Below are positions 1 to 7,615 of a stretch of 47,099 bases of DNA, one piece after another. The stretch lies in NCBI GenBank assembly GCA_002725995.1, contig PBRQ01000056.1, positions 1 to 47,099 of the forward strand, given 5' to 3'. The stretch's first letter is position 1; each line of letters begins with the position of its first letter. The position numbers and the translations under genes were made by a program. Below the pieces are notes generated by a model. The model searched no databases and was not told the DNA's origin. It was given only the letters and a program-made list of their open reading frames with translations. This stretch comes from Gammaproteobacteria bacterium. Its GTDB lineage: Bacteria > Pseudomonadota > Gammaproteobacteria > Pseudomonadales > Azotimanducaceae.

Positions 1-59
1 AATCGGGATATAAAGAGAAATTTACATATTGAATAAAATCAATTAAATCAATAGATTAC

Positions 60-136
60 TGGCGCCCTGAACAGGAGTCGAACCTGTGACCCTCCGCTTA
101 GGAGGCGGATGCTCTATCCAACTGAGCTACCAGGGC
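60..136 (-). tRNA. tRNA-Arg (anticodon CCU)
   Basis: Read on the minus strand, the sequence folds as a complete cloverleaf. It has a 7-bp acceptor stem (GCCCTGG with TCAGGGC, one G-T pair), a GCTC/GAGC D stem and a TCCGC/GCGGA anticodon stem. The loop CTCCTAA gives anticodon CCT, and the T arm is ACAGG-TTCGACT-CCTGT. The discriminator is G and CCA is encoded (positions 62-60). It reads AGG arginine codons. Manual folding only. Confidence 0.96.
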
Positions 137-195
137 GTGGTGGGGATTGTAACATCTAGTTTGCTGAGATCCTTCGATATACTGAGAATGTCGAG

Positions 196-1206
196 TCAAA
201 CAAGGCCTAGCTCAATCAGACTCTTCGCTCCAGCCTGAATGGCTTCTTCCGGGGTACGGGGTTGCCAGCCAATATTGAGTGCAGGGTTACAATCCAACCT
301 TTTGGTGGATTCCAGTTCGTTGCTGATTGAGGCAAGTTCCTTGATGAACACTGAAAAGACTTTAACGAGAGCATTTGGCATTTGCCTGGTCGGTATCTTT
401 CTACGGTAGTCAGGGAACTCCCTTCTTAGCTGATCGGCGACTTTAATAAACCACCTGAAACCAGCGGCACATAAGAAGCGTTGGCCCGCTGCTTCCGGAT
501 GTTCGAAGGCAAGCCGGTGCAGGGAGGAAACATCACGCACATCAACAACCTCGAAACCAACCTTCGGTACCAGGGGCACTGCACCTGCGAGCAGTTTGTA
601 CAATAGCTCAAGTGATGTGCCGTAATCAGCTTCGAGTGCGGGTCCCAGGACCATTGTGGGGTTGATGACTGCGAGTTCCAGATCCTCATCAGCAGCGAGT
701 TCCCATGCTTTCTTCTCGGCTATAGTTTTGCTGGCTGAATAAGCAGTTAAGTTTGAATCCTGCGGGTCACTCCAATCATTGCTGGTGTAAGTGCGGTCAA
801 TAGCCTTTTCGCTTCCTATCACCGCAGAGATGGAGGAAGTGAGTACAACTCTCTTGATACCAACCCGCTTCGCAGCAGTCAGCACATTTATCGTGCCCTG
901 CAACGCAGGCTCAATAAGCTCGTTAGGGTCCTTCGGTAGAGTAGCGGATATGGGAGATGCCACGTGGAAAACGCCGTCACATCCATCAATTGCCTCAGCC
1001 CAACCATCTGCGCTGGTGAGGTTTGCTTCCGCAAATTCTATTTCAGCTGCATCCTTGTTGTACTTAGCGAGAATGTCGCGCACTTGTTCGCTGCGACCAA
1101 GGTTTCGCAAGGTTCCTCTGACAGAATAGCCGTGCTGTAGAAGGTCGAGGATGCAGTGACTGGCTATAAAGCCTGAGGCACCGGTGACAGCTATCTTTTC
1201 TTGCAT
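196..1206 (-). CDS. Extended SDR, NAD(P)-dependent epimerase/dihydroflavonol-reductase-like
   Basis: A 336-residue extended short-chain dehydrogenase. The Rossmann nucleotide-binding motif TGASGFIA is at residues 8-15, the DGVFHVASP segment at about 77-85, and the catalytic YxxxK (YSASK) at 156-160 with an upstream TSS serine region near 123-125. The overall pattern is closest to dihydroflavonol-4-reductase/cinnamoyl-CoA-reductase-like SDRs, which reduce carbonyls or oxidise alcohols with NADP(H). The substrate cannot be read from sequence. It is a single gene downstream of the tRNA on the same strand, with an AT-rich gap before the next, divergent gene. Cytosolic; no signal peptide. Confidence 0.88.
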   Translation of the reverse strand: MQEKIAVTGASGFIASHCILDLLQHGYSVRGTLRNLGRSEQVRDILAKYNKDAAEIEFAEANLTSADGWAEAIDGCDGVFHVASPISATLPKDPNELIEPALQGTINVLTAAKRVGIKRVVLTSSISAVIGSEKAIDRTYTSNDWSDPQDSNLTAYSASKTIAEKKAWELAADEDLELAVINPTMVLGPALEADYGTSLELLYKLLAGAVPLVPKVGFEVVDVRDVSSLHRLAFEHPEAAGQRFLCAAGFRWFIKVADQLRREFPDYRRKIPTRQMPNALVKVFSVFIKELASISNELESTKRLDCNPALNIGWQPRTPEEAIQAGAKSLIELGLV

Positions 1207-1416
1207 TCTAATTCACTATATCGGAACTTCGGGCAAGTATAAACCTTATGCTAGCTCGAGCCGCGGCCGCTTGCTGACACGTGGCGAGTTTGTTTTTTGA
1301 GTGCTGAGACAGTCAAATCTTCAAGCCCATCAAATTGTGTCGATTGTCAGCGGAATTGCCCCTCAGTTTGATTTAGCGCAGAATGAATGCCTTCATTCGC
1401 TAGAAAAAGAGTTCCC

Positions 1417-1863
1417 ATGAGTGACATACCTGCAGACCTACCAGACTGGATTAGTAGTCATATTGAATTGTATTTAACCGACCCTGAGAAGGCGCATATG
1501 TGGGATGCATCTGCGGCTGGCGGAGCAGGGATGCTGCCCTGCCTGTTGCTTACCAGCCGGGGGCGAAAGTCCGGTGAAGAGCGGATGTTGCCGCTCATCT
1601 ACAAAAAGGTAGGTGATAACTACATTATCATCGCTTCTAAAGGTGGTTTTCCGACACACCCAGCATGGTATCTGAATCTTGTCGCTACACCGGATTGTGA
1701 AATACGTGTGGGACCTGAGATATACAAAGCACGAGCACGAACTGCTGAGGGCGAAGAAAGGACAAGGCTGTGGGGGGAACTTGCAGAAATTTATCCACCC
1801 TACAATGACTACCAGACGTCAGCCGGCGACAGGGAGATTCCTGTGGTAGTTCTGGAGGTTTAG
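1417..1863 (+). CDS. Deazaflavin-dependent (Ddn-like) nitroreductase/quinone reductase family protein
   Basis: A 148-residue protein of the DUF385/Ddn family, whose characterised members use deazaflavin F420H2 (some bind FMN or heme). Diagnostic features are the LLLTSRGRKSGEERMLPLIY strand pair, the ASKGGFPTHPAWYLNL segment (where the family has GGxxxxPxWxxNL) and the trailing RVGPEIYKARAR strand. The ATG at 1417 is preferred over an in-frame ATG 30 bases upstream because it has a purine-rich GAAAAAGAG at the right distance and the conserved domain begins just after. It is divergent from the SDR and convergent with the next gene. F420 use is family inference; no F420 biosynthesis gene is in the window. 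Confidence 0.82.
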   Translation: MSDIPADLPDWISSHIELYLTDPEKAHMWDASAAGGAGMLPCLLLTSRGRKSGEERMLPLIYKKVGDNYIIIASKGGFPTHPAWYLNLVATPDCEIRVGPEIYKARARTAEGEERTRLWGELAEIYPPYNDYQTSAGDREIPVVVLEV

Positions 1864-1898
1864 AGACTCATGAGGTTTAGGAAGAAGGGTTACTTGTG

Positions 1899-2681
1899 TC
1901 AGTCAAAGTTAGGAACAAGGTTGATACCACTCGTGTCCGGTACTTTGGCTTCGGGCCCCTCATCACGCTCCTCTGGTTCGAGCATGTCAGAACCAGTCAT
2001 GGCTAGGGTCATGCCACTTGTATTTGGATTGAGTAGTTCTTTTTCTTCCTGAAGTGTTTCCAATACGGCGCCTGGTTCATCTAGGCCAAAATCAGGAACC
2101 TCGATCTCAGGTGCCTCATCATCACTAGCTTCAACCAGCGGTGAACCATCATTTTCCTGAACCGAGTACTCACCGAGGTCGAGGTCGGCATGTTCTTCTT
2201 CGCTTGCCTCAATCAGAGGTGTCCCGTCGTTCTCGGCCACCGTAATACCGCTGATATTGACATCTGGTGGAGGTGGTGGGGCCGATGGCTCTACCAGGTT
2301 GCCCTCGTTTGGAGCTAGGGAGATAGTTGAAGTATCAACCGCCGTTGGCGTTTGCTCGGTTGCTGGTGTGCTTGTTGTAGTAGGTGCTGGCACGCTTGCA
2401 GGTGTGGCCGCTTTCGCTACCTTCTTTTCCGGTAGTGGAGGGTCAGATTTTATGACCTTGACTTTGACATCCGCGCCGATCTTCTTGAGGGCGCCGCCAT
2501 ATTTGGCCGCCGCCTTTTTATCAGCCGTTCGTTTGATAACGATCTGCTTGCCAGAAAACAGCGTTTTAATCTTATCGGCGTCAGCTTTCAGGAGCTTTGC
2601 CATATGGGCCTTCACCGAAATCGGCTTGAAACCCTCGATGATTTCTCCTTTAAATACAATTGCGTATATAACTGAGCTCAT
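1899..2681 (-). CDS. Hypothetical acidic protein with a conserved N-terminal domain and a degenerate repeat tail
   Basis: A 260-residue protein. Residues 1-80 form a small basic domain (YAIVFKGEIIEGFKP ... LFSGKQIVIKR ... GALKKIGADVKV). I recognise this pattern from uncharacterised proteobacterial proteins, but it has no assigned function. A Pro/Thr/Ala linker follows (about 84-118), then a strongly acidic tail. The tail carries about five degenerate repeats built on DTSGI(T/S)LAxNxGxPLVEA, near residues 116-131, 142-160, 169-186, 219-235 and 249-260. No signal peptide or membrane segment is visible. It is isolated between two plus-strand genes. The charged, repetitive tail suggests a binding or scaffold role, but this is only inference. 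Confidence 0.8.
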   Translation of the reverse strand: MSSVIYAIVFKGEIIEGFKPISVKAHMAKLLKADADKIKTLFSGKQIVIKRTADKKAAAKYGGALKKIGADVKVKVIKSDPPLPEKKVAKAATPASVPAPTTTSTPATEQTPTAVDTSTISLAPNEGNLVEPSAPPPPPDVNISGITVAENDGTPLIEASEEEHADLDLGEYSVQENDGSPLVEASDDEAPEIEVPDFGLDEPGAVLETLQEEKELLNPNTSGMTLAMTGSDMLEPEERDEGPEAKVPDTSGINLVPNFD

Positions 2682-2922
2682 GGGTATTTATGGTAAAGGA
2701 TGTTCTGTCTGAATTATAGGGACTCTTTCATGAAAGGACAGCTTTGTTCCTGCTGAGCCACAGGAATGTGATTGCTGTGACGTGATCCCAGACCTGGCAT
2801 AGGCATAAAGTGGTGTGCTCGCGGATAGATTCCGGGTCTTTGATGGAAAAGAATGGTTTGGACTCTCTATTGCCGGGAATTACTGGTACATTCTTCGCCA
2901 AAGAAAAACTGGATTGAGTCAA

Positions 2923-4302
2923 ATGGCAGCTACTTTTCCTGGTGTGATTGCGTTCGCATTCATGGTTTCGATGATACTCGCCGGCGTTGTGCTCAGGGCG
3001 CGGATTTCATTTCTGCAGAATAACCTGGTTCCTGCGAGCCTGATTGGCGGTGTCCTGGGGTTTGTACTTGTTTCCAGCGGCTTGAGTTTCGGTTTCGAGA
3101 GTGGCGATTTTACCTCCTTTGCATTCCACTTTTTCACCCTCAGTTTCATGTCTCTGGTGCTGACTGGGGCTAAAAAATCTGACACGGATGAGCGCTCAGT
3201 CATTCCCGGCGGCTTGTGGCTGGGTATCGTCTGGGTCATGAGCCTGGTGTTGCAGGGGCTGGTTGGGTTGGCCGTCATCCTGCTTTTCAATCAGGTCAGT
3301 GGAGGTGAACTGTCTTACTTTCTTGGCATGATTGCCACTCATGGATTTACCCAGGGTCCCGGGCAGGCTCTGGCGCTGGGCAGCATTTGGGAGGGTGAGT
3401 TGGGTGTTACTCATGCTGTCCGGTTCGGGCTGGTATACGCCTCCGTTGGTTTCCTTATGGCGTTCGTTGTGGGGGTGCCAGTTGCCAGGGCTGCTATCCG
3501 TGCGGGGCTAAATAGTAATCAGTCGGCGAGGATCGATGATGAATTTCTCCGGGGTATCCTGACATCAGATGTTTCAGCGGGTAAGCAGGTGACCCATTCA
3601 GCCAATGTAGACTCGCTAGTGTTTCATATCGCCATACTGGGTGTTGCGTATGTGATCACCGATCAATACCTGAAGTTTGCCCACCCCCTTGCCAGCATGG
3701 TGACTATCGATGTGATCAACCTCGGCCTATTTTTTAACTACAACCTGTTCTTTATTCACGGGCTGATTGTCTGCGTTATTCTGCGGGCGCTGATGAACAG
3801 GTTTGGCTACGGTCACTTTATTGACGATGAGACTCAGCGCAGGATAACGGGTTCATCCGTTGACTTGATGGTTGTTGCAACCATCATGAGTGTTGAGTTT
3901 GCTTTCCTCAGTGAGTTCGTTATACCAATAGTTGTCGTTTCTCTGGCGGTGACCCTGGCAACGGCAGTGCTGTGCTTCGGCTTAGGGCGCAAGCTGCGTT
4001 CTTATGGTGTTGAAAGAGCCGTAACAGTGTTTGGATGTTGCTGCGGTTCAACGGGAAGCGGTTTACTGTTGCTGCGAATCCTGGATCCGGACCTGAGCAC
4101 ACCAATCGCCAGGGAGCTCGCTTTTTTCAATATTGCGATTATGTTTCTCAGTTTTCACGTTTTGACGCTCATGGCGCCGGTATTACCCAGTTTCAGCCTG
4201 ATGACTATCTGCATTGTTTATGGCGGTACTTTTGTGGCAGGTGCTCTGGCGTTATTCGCGTTCAGGAGATTCGAGACCATTCCAGCTGAACCCGGTCAAT
4301 GA
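2923..4302 (+). CDS. GltS-like sodium/glutamate symporter family protein
   Basis: A polytopic membrane protein of about 459 residues with at least ten hydrophobic segments. The C-terminal half carries CCCGSTGSGLLLLRILDPD followed by STPIARELAFFN, matching the conserved inverted-repeat region of GltS symporters. The N-terminal half has the matching HGFTQGPGQALALG loop. The reading frame is open from 2815, but the extra 36 residues are polar and unlike the family start, so the ATG at 2923 just before the first membrane helix is chosen. GltS imports glutamate with Na+; the substrate here is unproven. The 3' end overlaps the convergent coaE gene by 41 bases. Confidence 0.84.
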   Translation: MAATFPGVIAFAFMVSMILAGVVLRARISFLQNNLVPASLIGGVLGFVLVSSGLSFGFESGDFTSFAFHFFTLSFMSLVLTGAKKSDTDERSVIPGGLWLGIVWVMSLVLQGLVGLAVILLFNQVSGGELSYFLGMIATHGFTQGPGQALALGSIWEGELGVTHAVRFGLVYASVGFLMAFVVGVPVARAAIRAGLNSNQSARIDDEFLRGILTSDVSAGKQVTHSANVDSLVFHIAILGVAYVITDQYLKFAHPLASMVTIDVINLGLFFNYNLFFIHGLIVCVILRALMNRFGYGHFIDDETQRRITGSSVDLMVVATIMSVEFAFLSEFVIPIVVVSLAVTLATAVLCFGLGRKLRSYGVERAVTVFGCCCGSTGSGLLLLRILDPDLSTPIARELAFFNIAIMFLSFHVLTLMAPVLPSFSLMTICIVYGGTFVAGALALFAFRRFETIPAEPGQ

Positions 4303-4855
4303 GCTGCTCCGGGTCCCCGTTATTTTCAATGACAATATCAGATCTGCTGATGCGCTCTTCATTCGTCAGTTGGGCATCCAGCTTCTTTTCGACAGCTTCC
4401 CGATTACTGCCATCTCGGTTCATTGACCTTTCTATTGCCACGTCGTGATCTACAATAACGACCCAGATTTCGTCGCCTAAATCTTCCCACCCTGCTTCAA
4501 ACAGAACGGCGGCTTCCAGCACAACGATACCATCCGGGTAGATCGCATCCAGTCTAGCTATCTCGAGTTCGGCCAGGCGTCTGATCTCAGGCCAAACGAT
4601 GTTAGTGAGTTTCTTCAGTTCATCAGGTTGCTCAAAAACGATACCGCCGAGGACATTTCGGTCAATGTTCTGATCTTCAGCGACCACTTCTTCCCCAAAG
4701 GTTTCGATCACTTCACGGTAGGCTTGTGTGCCCGGGTCGTAGGCGCGGTGCCCGAGTTTATCCGCATCGATAATGCTGGCGCCTTTTTCTGTGAGGAATG
4801 AGCAGACCGTTGATTTGCCGGAGGCGAGCCCCCCAGTGAGACAAATGACTTTCAA
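4262..4855 (-). CDS. coaE: Dephospho-CoA kinase
   Basis: Catalyses the last step of coenzyme A synthesis, ATP-dependent 3'-phosphorylation of dephospho-CoA. The P-loop GGLASGKST lies at the N-terminus (about residues 7-15), followed by the family DADKLGHRAYDPG segment, the lid-region RNVLGGIVF and the VVLEAAVLFEAGWE strand. The length of 197 residues is normal. No ATG lies near the conserved start. The TTG at 4855 is chosen because AAAGGATAG sits at ribosome-binding distance and the protein then starts LKVICLTGG as usual. An upstream TTG at 4912 would add 19 unconserved residues. The tail-to-tail overlap with the GltS-like gene is odd but both termini look intact. Confidence 0.94.
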   Translation of the reverse strand: MKVICLTGGLASGKSTVCSFLTEKGASIIDADKLGHRAYDPGTQAYREVIETFGEEVVAEDQNIDRNVLGGIVFEQPDELKKLTNIVWPEIRRLAELEIARLDAIYPDGIVVLEAAVLFEAGWEDLGDEIWVVIVDHDVAIERSMNRDGSNREAVEKKLDAQLTNEERISRSDIVIENNGDPEQLIDRVQLEWSRIS

Positions 4856-5027
4856 GTATCTATCCTTTTGCTGCTGAAAATAAATGCGTGATCGGGATAA
4901 AGCCTGACTCAATCATAGCAACAGCATTACCATACCTACAAGGCTCGGCATGGACCGACAAGGTCTTGAAGGGATATGTTTTGATGAGCATGAGCACTGC
5001 TTTGATTGCACCAATTGACGGAATAAT

Positions 5028-5039
5028 GGACTATAGTCC
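5028..5039. promoter_or_regulatory. 12-bp perfect palindrome upstream of the thiolase-like gene (possible operator)
   Basis: GGACTATAGTCC is a perfect palindrome about 105 bases before the thiolase-like start, followed by a half-site-like GTAGTCC. It could be a repressor operator. No convincing promoter hexamers at normal spacing were found around it, and no regulator gene is adjacent. Confidence 0.2.
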
Positions 5040-5144
5040 CGTAGTCCTCGGGTGGCAGTTCAATTCCTTAATATGGTTTCTTCGATTTTTGGGCCAGTGC
5101 CAACCCACCTAACAGTTAGTTGATTTGAATATGCAGGAAATAGT

Positions 5145-6335
5145 ATGAATCAAAGAGATGCTGCCATTGTTGGCATTCACGAGCACCAGTCACGTGATGT
5201 GGAAGGCAAGGTTAGCGCCTTGCAAATTAAGGCAGAAAGTGCGGCACGCGCTTTAGAAGATGCAGGGCTCAGCTGGTCCGATGTTGATGCCATCTATGAT
5301 GCCGGTGATGGTGGTGGCATGAATGGTTTGACTATAGCAGAGTACTTTGGCTTGAAGCCCGCGGTTATTGATACAACCAATGTTGGTGGCAGCTCTTATG
5401 AGTTCCATGCAGCCCACGCAAAGAGGGACATTGCATCTGGAAAAGCAAACGTTGCCCTGCTGACCTATGGTTCGACCGCGCACAGCAATGCCCGGGCGAT
5501 TGGTGTTGGAGGACGCGGTGGAGGAGGTCATCATCCTGCGGATAACATGGACATGTTTACCGGGATGACGCTGGTTGCCAACTATGCAATGGTGGCGCAT
5601 CGACATATGCATGAATATGGAACCACCAGTGAGCAGTTAGCCGAAATTTCAATTGCGACTAGGTGCCATGCAATGCGTAATCCGGATGCAGTAAGGGCGA
5701 TGGAGGACCTGGAGTTTCTCGATATTCGCGAGACAACCATTGATGATGTAACCAACTCCAGGATGATTGCAGATCCTCTGCACCTGCTCGAGTGTTGCAT
5801 GATTTCCGATGGTGGCGGAGCAGTAGTTATTGCTTCACCTGAGGTCGCACGAAACTGCAGCAAATCGCCGGTTTGGATCCTGGGTACCGGTGAAGCGACC
5901 AAATACCCGCAAACGAGTGCCGATATAACAACGAGCGCTGGTGCTTATTCCGGCACGCAGGCCTTTGGTGAGGCTGGTATTTCTCCAGCCGAAATTGATA
6001 TTGCCATGATCTATGATTCATTCAGTATCACCGTCATGGTGTTGCTGGAGGACCTTGGCTTCTGTCAGAAAGGAGAAGGCGGTGCCTGGGTTGAAGGCGG
6101 GCGGTTGCGCTTTGACAGACCTGGCGATGGTCCTGCACTCAATACGGATGGTGGAGGCCTGTCGTCGAATCATCCCGGTATGCGCGGTATTTTCCTACTA
6201 ATTGAAGCAGCCAGGCAATTGCGTGGTGAGTCATGTTCACAGGTTTCTGATGCAAAACTGGCAGTTGCTCATGGGAATGGTGGTATGCTCGGAAGTCGGC
6301 ATGCGGCGGGTACAATTATACTGGGGAGAGACTAA
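5145..6335 (+). CDS. Thiolase-fold protein lacking the usual catalytic cysteines (SCP-x/Ltp2-like)
   Basis: A 396-residue thiolase-superfamily protein of the SCP-x/lipid-transfer-thiolase type. Where thiolases carry the acylated cysteine, this protein has NVGGSSYEF (about residues 79-87). The C-terminal CxG region reads AHGNGGMLGSRHA, so neither catalytic Cys is present. An IYDSFSIT segment is retained near residue 290. Relatives lacking these cysteines and paired with a DUF35 protein include Ltp2, an aldolase that cleaves acyl-CoA side chains in steroid degradation. Retro-aldol cleavage is therefore a better inference than thiolysis. The stop codon overlaps the DUF35 start (TAATG), indicating translational coupling and a complex. 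CAGGAAA precedes the ATG. Confidence 0.85.
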   Translation: MNQRDAAIVGIHEHQSRDVEGKVSALQIKAESAARALEDAGLSWSDVDAIYDAGDGGGMNGLTIAEYFGLKPAVIDTTNVGGSSYEFHAAHAKRDIASGKANVALLTYGSTAHSNARAIGVGGRGGGGHHPADNMDMFTGMTLVANYAMVAHRHMHEYGTTSEQLAEISIATRCHAMRNPDAVRAMEDLEFLDIRETTIDDVTNSRMIADPLHLLECCMISDGGGAVVIASPEVARNCSKSPVWILGTGEATKYPQTSADITTSAGAYSGTQAFGEAGISPAEIDIAMIYDSFSITVMVLLEDLGFCQKGEGGAWVEGGRLRFDRPGDGPALNTDGGGLSSNHPGMRGIFLLIEAARQLRGESCSQVSDAKLAVAHGNGGMLGSRHAAGTIILGRD

Positions 6336-6751
6336 TGAACGAGCCAACAAGGCCGCTTCCTCATACCAATGAAATGGATACACGGGAGTTCTGGGCGGCG
6401 ACCAAGGACAAAGAACTTCGCTATCAGCAGTGTGATGATTGCAATACTGTCGTTTTCTATCCACGTAGACATTGCATGGGATGTACATCCGGGAACCTTA
6501 CGTGGAAATTGTCCAAAGGGTTTGGAACGGTTTATACCTATAGTGTTGTTCGACAAAGTTACCACCCCTTTTTCCGTGGCAAGGTGCCCTATGCGGTTGC
6601 CTGGATAGAACTGGACGAGGGACCTCGTATGCTGTCTAACGTCATAGAGGTGGATGATCCGTCAGCTGATGTTCAGATCGGCATGAAGGTTGAGCTTGTG
6701 TGGGAGGAGCACGAGGAAGTGAATATTCCGCTCTTCAGGCCGGCAGGCTGA
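6335..6751 (+). CDS. DUF35 OB-fold protein with N-terminal zinc ribbon
   Basis: A 138-residue partner subunit. A rubredoxin-like zinc ribbon is formed by C33-x2-C36 and C47-x2-C50 (CDDC ... CMGC), followed by a C-terminal OB-fold ending in GMKVELVWEEHEEVNIPLFRPAG. DUF35 proteins bind and position acyl-CoA for thiolase-fold partners, as ChsH2's DUF35 domain does for Ltp2. The ATG shares one base with the upstream stop, so the two are almost certainly made as a pair. The 3' end overlaps the convergent hotdog gene by 17 bases. Confidence 0.9.
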   Translation: MNEPTRPLPHTNEMDTREFWAATKDKELRYQQCDDCNTVVFYPRRHCMGCTSGNLTWKLSKGFGTVYTYSVVRQSYHPFFRGKVPYAVAWIELDEGPRMLSNVIEVDDPSADVQIGMKVELVWEEHEEVNIPLFRPAG

Positions 6752-7160
6752 CAGAGGCCGTCCCGAATACGCGTGTCTCACCTTTTTCGTTGGCGACCGT
6801 CAGATCGATTTCCACCAGTCCCTCATCTTCATTGATGTCGGTTACAACGCCAGTAATGAAATGGGGTTCGTCGGCTATGACCGGTGCGCGAAATACCGTA
6901 TCAATGGTCTTTATTTCCGCCACGGGTGCCCACTGATGGATCATCGCAACCAGATAACCCTGACTGAGCACGCCCGGAACCATCGCGCCGGCCAGGCCTT
7001 CTTTTCTGGCAGCTTCGTGGTCTCTAAATCTCGCGCCGTCCCAGCCGATCAAGGTAGCGAAGGTTTTAACTATCGCAAGGGATGTGTCCGGCTCAAATGC
7101 AGGTAGGTTAGCGCCAAACTCGACATCTTCGATTTTGCTAATAGTTATTCTAGTGGCCAC
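6735..7160 (-). CDS. MaoC-like hotdog protein (ChsH1-like), canonical Asp/His absent
   Basis: A 141-residue single hotdog domain resembling ChsH1/MaoC-type enoyl-CoA hydratases. The segment IGWDGARFRDHEAARKEGL aligns with the hydratase loop GDxNPxHxDxEAAR, but the catalytic Asp and His positions appear to be Trp40 and Phe45. The following VPGVLSQGY replaces the usual HG motif. It may be a structural half of a heterodimer, or use another residue. The start is a GTG at 7160 with AAGGGAG upstream, one base after the stop of the neighbouring hotdog gene, so the two are translated together. Tail-to-tail with the DUF35 gene. Confidence 0.82.
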   Translation of the reverse strand: MATRITISKIEDVEFGANLPAFEPDTSLAIVKTFATLIGWDGARFRDHEAARKEGLAGAMVPGVLSQGYLVAMIHQWAPVAEIKTIDTVFRAPVIADEPHFITGVVTDINEDEGLVEIDLTVANEKGETRVFGTASVSLPA

Positions 7161-7161
7161 G

Positions 7162-7596
7162 CTACTTCTCCCTTATTACTGACCGGCTGTCTGAATTTGC
7201 CAGGTGCAGGCCACCTTCATCGAAGAATTCAAGCCGTGATACGACGAACACCATTCGGCCCGAGCGGCCTGTTTTGGTGTAGATATCGTGCAAGTGGGTT
7301 CGGCCGGTTAATGTAGAACCGGGGCGAACAGGGTTCAGGCATTCAACACCTTTCCCGGCATCCATGCCAATACCAAACCTGGGGAAATCTATCGGCAGGG
7401 AGCGGCGACCACTGAGGCTCGCGAGGTAAGTGGGCGGTGCCTGGAAATCGGGATGATCCTTGTCCAGAAATCGACCAGCGGTTTCTCCGCAAAGACGGGC
7501 ATATTCGATTGTCACGGCAGGATCCACGTAGAAAGTTTTCTCGTCGAATGCCTGGTCGAGAAACTTCTCGCGTAATTCTTCTATATCTGCGTCCAT
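7162..7596 (-). CDS. MaoC N-terminal/FAS1-like dehydratase-domain protein
   Basis: A 144-residue protein matching the N-terminal hotdog half of two-domain MaoC hydratases: YARLCGETAGRFL, then APPTYLASLSG, then the RPGSTLTGRTHLHDIYTKTGRSGRMVFVV strands with a typical acyl-CoA hydratase layout. The loop GETAGRF lacks the DxNPxH dyad, which is usual for this half. The GAAGGGAA ribosome site and ATG at 7596 are clear. It ends one base before the GTG of the second hotdog gene; together they probably form a heterodimer acting on an enoyl-CoA, perhaps on the substrate of the adjacent thiolase/DUF35 pair. Confidence 0.82.
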   Translation of the reverse strand: MDADIEELREKFLDQAFDEKTFYVDPAVTIEYARLCGETAGRFLDKDHPDFQAPPTYLASLSGRRSLPIDFPRFGIGMDAGKGVECLNPVRPGSTLTGRTHLHDIYTKTGRSGRMVFVVSRLEFFDEGGLHLANSDSRSVIREK

Positions 7597-7615
7597 AGTT
7601 CCCTTCGTTGAAAAG

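Noticed and set aside
1258..1272. GC-rich run of CTCGAG, CCGCGG and GCGGCCGC sites resembling a cloning linker
   Set aside because: It is short, flanked by natural intergenic sequence on both sides and has no vector sequence; most likely chance.
2768..2792. TGTGA-like sequence before the GltS-like gene as a CRP site
   Set aside because: The two TGTGA-type half sites are in direct, not inverted, orientation.
4888..5112. A 74-codon plus-strand frame upstream of the thiolase-like gene
   Set aside because: No ribosome site, overlaps the 5' end of coaE and has no recognisable features.
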